14,917 bases of DNA, taken from NCBI GenBank assembly GCA_011322575.1, contig DRMK01000057.1:1-14917 (forward strand), given 5' to 3'. The notes below the pieces were generated by a model. It was not told the origin of the DNA. It searched no databases and saw only the letters and a list, made by a program, of their open reading frames with translations. Source of the DNA: Gammaproteobacteria bacterium (lineage in GTDB: Bacteria > Pseudomonadota > Gammaproteobacteria > Thiohalospirales > Thiohalospiraceae). This document shows, one piece after another, positions 13,495 to 14,917 of the stretch (the first letter of the stretch is position 1; every line of letters starts with the position of its first letter). The translations under genes were made by a program, and so were the position numbers.

Positions 13495-14903
13495 ATGATG
13501 AACGACGCCAATCTGATGGCCTTTCTGACCAACCACCGGGACGAGGCCTACCTGCTGCTGCAGCACTACCAGGATCTGCAGCGCCCGTTTCTGCTGCACT
13601 CCGACCTGCAGGACGAGCTGCGCCGCTTCTGCGCTGAGCGGGAGGAGAGCCCCCTGCCCGGCAGCGCGCTGGAGGAGCTGATCCTGGCCACCCAGGAGGC
13701 GGCATTGAGCGCCCCCTGGATCTACCTGGCGGTGCGCCCCGCGGTGGCGCGCTGGCACTACCTGCGCTTCCAGGTGGAGCAGCGGCGCATGGAGCGGATC
13801 CCGGTGGAGGAGTTCCTCGCCTTCAAGGAGCGTCTGGTATTGCCAGCAACCGATGGCGACAGAATCCTGGAGATCGATCTGGATCCGTTCAACCGCGACT
13901 TCCCGCGCCTGCAGCAGGCACGCTCCATCGGGCGCGGCGTGGAGTTCCTGAACCGGCGCCTCTCCAGCGACCTGTTCCAGAGCTCCGGCAGCGGCAGCTG
14001 GCGGCTGCTGGGGTTTCTGCGCGTTCACCAGCACCAGGGGACCCAGCTGATGCTGAACCAGGGCATCACCTCGGTCAAGGTACTGCGCCACAACCTGCAG
14101 CTGGCGCAGGAGTTCCTCGCCGGCCGCGGCGCCGACGAGGAGTGGCCGCAGGTGGGAGAGCGGCTGCGCGAGCTGGGTTTCGAGCCCGGCTGGGGACGCA
14201 ACGTGGCGCGCATGCGCGACACCATGCAGCTGCTGGCGGACATCCTGGAGGCCCCCGACCCAACATCTCTGGAGCGCTTCCTGGGGCGCATTCCGATGAT
14301 CTTCCGGCTGGCCATCATCTCGCCGCACGGCTTCTTCGGCCAGGACGGGGTACTGGGACTGCCCGACACCGGCGGCCAGGTGGTCTATATCCTCGACCAG
14401 GTGCGCGCCCTGGAGCGGGAGATGCGCCGCCGCATCTCCGAACAGGGGTTGGATATCGAGCCGCGTATCATGGTGGTCACGCGGCTGCTCCCGGAGGCAC
14501 GCGGTACCAGCTGCGACCAGCCCCTGGAGCCCATAGAGGGCACCAGCGGGACCTTCATCCTGCGGGTGCCGTTCCGCACCCTCGAGGGAGAGGTGGTCCC
14601 CCACTGGATCTCCCGCTTCGAGGTGTGGCCCTACCTGGAGCGCTTCGCCGCGGAGGCGCGGCAGGAGCTGACTGAACAGCTGGGGGGGCGTCCCGACCTG
14701 ATTATAGGCAACTACTCCGACGGCAACCTGGTGGCCAGCCTGCTGGCCCAGGATCTCAAGGTCACCCAGTGCAACATCGCGCACGCCCTGGAGAAGACCA
14801 AGTATCTCTACTCCGATCTCTACTGGCAGGACAACGAGGAGCAGTACCACTTCTCGGCCCAGTTCACCGCCGATCTGATCGCCATGAACAGCGCCGACTT
14901 CAT
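13495..14903 (+). CDS. Sucrose synthase, 3' part missing at contig end
   Basis: The first ~469 residues of a GT4 sucrose synthase (usually about 790-800), which reversibly converts sucrose and ADP or UDP into NDP-glucose and fructose. The N-terminal half (about 1-270) is the helical regulatory/SSN region seen in plant and bacterial enzymes. The catalytic domain begins at about 280 with SPHGFFGQDGVLGLPDTGG (D291) and continues through VTRLLPEA, IGNYSDGNLVASLLA and IAHALEKTKYLYSDLYW (H430). The last true residues are ADF; relatives go on IITST. Two adjacent ATGs (13495, 13498) are possible starts; the ribosome binding site is weak. It lies 60 bp after the synthase/phosphatase gene. The sequence after 14903 is adapter. 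Confidence 0.93.
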
Positions 14904-14917
14904 AGATCGGAAGAGCG
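14904..14917 (+). other. Illumina adapter remnant at the contig end
   Basis: The last 14 bases, AGATCGGAAGAGCG, are identical to the start of the common Illumina TruSeq adapter. They interrupt the conserved sucrose synthase stretch MNSADFIITST right after the second base of the isoleucine codon, giving the unlikely residues DRKS. They are a sequencing artefact and should be trimmed. Confidence 0.93.

Noticed and set aside
11236..14850. Very long antisense open frame (about 1,200 codons) opposite the sucrose operon
   Set aside because: It mirrors the strongly biased codon use of the sense genes (GC-rich third positions), is rich in low-complexity Q/H/A/G/V, has no recognisable domain, and the sense strand encodes clear conserved enzymes.
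1..14917. CRISPR array or defence system
   Set aside because: I saw no regularly spaced repeats and no Cas, nuclease-toxin, restriction or phage genes in the window.

Overview
The window reads as chromosomal DNA of a GC-rich gammaproteobacterium. argC, hemJ, a YciV-type RNase AM gene, a polymer-forming bactofilin and a DUF6776-type protein are typical of that class. A sucrose-synthesis operon suggests a salt-tolerant, possibly chemolithotrophic or sulfur-oxidising lineage, but that narrower placement is inference. The last 14 bases match the start of the standard Illumina adapter, so the right edge is an untrimmed contig end and not genome sequence.

Left part (1-2150). An unassigned 156 bp is followed by a highly structured repeat block (158-371). 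The block holds pieces of a tRNA-Ser 3' end, four triloop hairpins and a perfect 40-bp palindrome that ends in T residues on the minus strand. It lies directly downstream of an intact minus-strand tRNA-Ser(GCU), whose first base is also the last base of the stop codon of the upstream RNase AM gene (rnm/yciV). Between rnm and the divergent yciI-like gene is a 249-bp non-coding element with 32-bp terminal inverted repeats and two internal hairpins. It looks like a MITE and fills nearly the whole divergent promoter region. A dodecin gene follows on the minus strand.

Middle part (2176-8336). Minus-strand genes, listed in transcription order, are argC, a DUF6776-like membrane coiled-coil protein, bactofilin, a DUF937 protein, an M48 metalloprotease and dodecin. 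The argC-DUF6776-bactofilin part is tightly overlapped. Divergent from argC are a ClC-type anion channel/transporter with C-terminal CBS domains, behind a structured leader of about 100 nt, and hemJ (protoporphyrinogen oxidase).

Right part (8349-14917). A two-gene TRAP transporter module (dctQ-dctM, minus strand) has no substrate-binding-protein gene beside it. Divergent from it is a sucrose operon: PfkB-type fructokinase, a bifunctional sucrose-phosphate synthase/sucrose-phosphatase, and the first ~469 residues of a sucrose synthase. Together these would make sucrose from nucleotide-glucose plus fructose-6-phosphate, cleave it again to ADP- or UDP-glucose plus fructose, and rephosphorylate the fructose. 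This is a known route for sucrose as compatible solute and carbon buffer.

No clearly new multi-gene system is visible. The best leads are the MITE in a promoter, the tRNA-linked repeat block, the rnm/tRNA overlap, the structured ClC leader, and a ClC protein with a channel-like residue at the inner proton-glutamate position.
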